Positions 23,022 to 24,450 of a DNA stretch of 24,450 nt are shown piece by piece (position 1 is the stretch's first letter; the number at the start of each line of letters is the position of its first letter). The position numbers were made by a program, and so were the translations under genes. The notes below the pieces were generated by a model. The model did no database searches, was not told the origin of the DNA, and worked only from the letters and a program-made list of their open reading frames with translations. This DNA comes from Halieaceae bacterium UBA6060 (lineage in GTDB: Bacteria; Pseudomonadota; Gammaproteobacteria; Pseudomonadales; Halieaceae): the NCBI GenBank assembly GCA_002428935.1, contig DIYG01000022.1, positions 16,037-40,486 of the forward strand, in the 5' to 3' direction.

Positions 23022-24450
23022 CTAAGCCTCCTCGTCCTGATCATACCGCTCGAACCACTCCAGAATCGCCGCCACCTTGGCCATGAGCTGGGTGGGACGC
23101 TTGGCGATACTGTGAGACGCGCCCGGAATCCGCACCATCGCCGTATCGATGCCACGAAGCTTGAGGGCCTGGTAATACTGCTCGGTCTCGGACATGGGCG
23201 TGCGCAAATCCGAGCCGCCGGTGAGCAACATGGTCGGCGTGCTCACATTTCCAACCAGAGACAACGGCGATCGTTCCCAGTAGTGCTGGGGATCTTCCCA
23301 GGGCATAACGGGGAACCAGTAACGCGATACGTAGGGAGAGATATCCGCCGTCAGCACAAAACTCGCCCAGTTGATCACCGGTTTGGCCACCACAGCCGCA
23401 CGAAAGCGATCGGTCTTTCCGACGATCCACGCCGTGAGAACTCCACCGCCGCTACCACCGGTCACGAAGAGCCGCTCCTCATCGACATAGCCCTCGGCAA
23501 CGACGGCGTCCACCGCGGCCATCAAATCATCGTAGTCTTCGTTGGGGTAGTTATGATGGATAAGGTTGGCGAAACGTTCACCGTAGCTCGTGCTACCCCG
23601 AGGGTTTACGTAAAGCACCACGTAGCCCGCCGCCGCGTACAGCTGCACTTCCGTGGAAAAGTGTGGTCCATAGGCCGTGTGCGGACCACCGTGGATCTCC
23701 AGGATCAGGGGATACTTATTCTCGGGATCGAAGCCAGGGGGGAAGGCCACCCAGGCCTGGATCTGCTCATCACCCACCGGTGATGCGAGCCACCGCTCTT
23801 CCACCTCGGCCAGGGAACGTGCACCGATACCATTCTCATTCAAGGCCGTAAGAACCTTGGGATCGCGACCATCACGCGCCGTGGCCAGTTCCGCCGGGCT
23901 CTTAGGTGTGCCCATGGTAAAGGCGTAGCGATCATCGCCACCCACACCGTAGGCCGCTCCCGTGTAGGGGCGGCTGAGAGAGGTACCGCTAAGGTCCGTC
24001 GCCAGTCTCGTCATACGACCGCGCAAATCCGTGACGGCCAACACCGTGGAACCACGGTCATCGAACTGGAAGAAAATCCGCCGCCCATCCTCAGACCATT
24101 GAGGATTGCTTATGGAACGATCAAGGTCCTCCAACAGTTCTCGAGAATCACTGCCATCACTGTTCATGACATAGAGCCGATCCCGGCTATAGGACATGCC
24201 CTTATCATCCCAGCCGAGATAGGCGATACGCTGCCCATCGGGAGACACTCTTAGACTACCGTCAGGGCCCTGGCGATCCGTAAGCGCGACAGGCTCGCCA
24301 CCGTCTCGTGAGACCCGATAGATGTCCGAATTGACAACATTCAAGGCGCGGTCCTCACCGCGATTAGCGGAGAAAAACAACTCTGTGGAATCTGCGCTCC
24401 AGCCCAGGCTGCCGCTGTGATCATAGGCACCGTGAGTGACCTGCCGTGCC
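23022..24450 (-). CDS. S9 family (prolyl oligopeptidase-like) serine peptidase, 5'-truncated by window edge
   Basis: This is the C-terminal part of an S9 peptidase of the dipeptidyl/acylaminoacyl-peptidase type. The frame stays open to the end of the window (before the TTG at 24380 it reads VTHGAYDHSGSLGWSADSTE), so the true start lies beyond and about 475 residues are seen. The first part is a beta-propeller with repeating DIYRVSRDGGEPVALTD and SPDGQRIAYLGWDD blades. The second is the alpha/beta-hydrolase domain with LEIHGGPHTAYG and YVNPRGSTSYG. Its nucleophile Ser is in TGGSGGG (codon 23451-23453), the Asp in GGSDLRTP (codon 23208-23210) and the His in GASHSIAKRP (codon 23112-23114). Export cannot be judged without the N terminus. 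Confidence 0.94.
   Translation of the reverse strand, partial: ARQVTHGAYDHSGSLGWSADSTELFFSANRGEDRALNVVNSDIYRVSRDGGEPVALTDRQGPDGSLRVSPDGQRIAYLGWDDKGMSYSRDRLYVMNSDGSDSRELLEDLDRSISNPQWSEDGRRIFFQFDDRGSTVLAVTDLRGRMTRLATDLSGTSLSRPYTGAAYGVGGDDRYAFTMGTPKSPAELATARDGRDPKVLTALNENGIGARSLAEVEERWLASPVGDEQIQAWVAFPPGFDPENKYPLILEIHGGPHTAYGPHFSTEVQLYAAAGYVVLYVNPRGSTSYGERFANLIHHNYPNEDYDDLMAAVDAVVAEGYVDEERLFVTGGSGGGVLTAWIVGKTDRFRAAVVAKPVINWASFVLTADISPYVSRYWFPVMPWEDPQHYWERSPLSLVGNVSTPTMLLTGGSDLRTPMSETEQYYQALKLRGIDTAMVRIPGASHSIAKRPTQLMAKVAAILEWFERYDQDEEA

Noticed and set aside
22878..23783. 301-codon plus-strand open frame opposite the S9 peptidase and qorA
   Set aside because: It is antisense to two genes with full catalytic motifs, crosses their boundary, and is rich in Arg and His as expected of a shadow frame.
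1..24450. Mobile element, prophage, CRISPR or defence system
   Set aside because: No transposase, integrase, phage, Cas or toxin-antitoxin pattern, and no long repeats were seen; gene packing and content are those of a core chromosome region.

Overview
The window is 24.4 kb of densely packed, GC-rich chromosomal DNA from a Gammaproteobacterium. Three gene groupings point there: glnD-dapC-dapD-dapE with the succinylase branch of lysine synthesis, the dapA-bamC pair, and the wrbA / DUF2069 / YihY group. The neighbourhoods recall Pseudomonas-like and marine groups such as Halieaceae (OM60/NOR5), but this placement is a tentative inference. I see no tRNA, rRNA, CRISPR array, insertion sequence or phage gene. 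The content is mostly core housekeeping.

Layout. (1) 1-6411, plus strand: the 3' part of glnD (PII uridylyltransferase), then dapC, nth (endonuclease III), an ArsC/Spx-like gene, dapD and dapE. (2) 6414-11920, minus strand: a tight run transcribed as dapA, bamC, a YycJ-like metallo-beta-lactamase-fold hydrolase, a divergent class III nucleotide-cyclase-like protein, rsmJ and a short-chain dehydrogenase. It ends 2 bp from dapE. (3) 11998-12660, plus: an exported DUF3806-type protein. (4) 12723-17045, plus: an MCE lipid transporter (STAS-permease fusion, ATPase, MCE protein, PqiC-like lipoprotein) followed by an MscS channel. (5) 17204-20025, minus: sppA, then further upstream a DUF2069 membrane protein and wrbA. 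(6) 20163-21925, plus: a YihY/BrkB membrane protein and a TlpA-like thioredoxin lipoprotein. (7) 22038-24450, minus: a quinone oxidoreductase preceded by an S9 prolyl-oligopeptidase-like enzyme that runs off the window.

Functionally, dapA, dapC, dapD and dapE supply four steps of the diaminopimelate/lysine pathway, with glnD linking the first block to nitrogen sensing. A second theme is the cell envelope: BamC, the MCE transporter, MscS, SppA, YihY and the TlpA lipoprotein.

The least ordinary gene is the cyclase-like protein at 8002-9171. It keeps candidate metal-binding aspartates but has lost several nucleotide-selecting and catalytic residues, and it lies after dapA-bamC-hydrolase where relatives usually carry purC. 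Other points of interest are an endonuclease III with an altered cysteine cluster, four consecutive non-AUG starts with stop/start overlaps, and divergent wrbA/yihY promoters. I did not find a clearly new multi-gene system.
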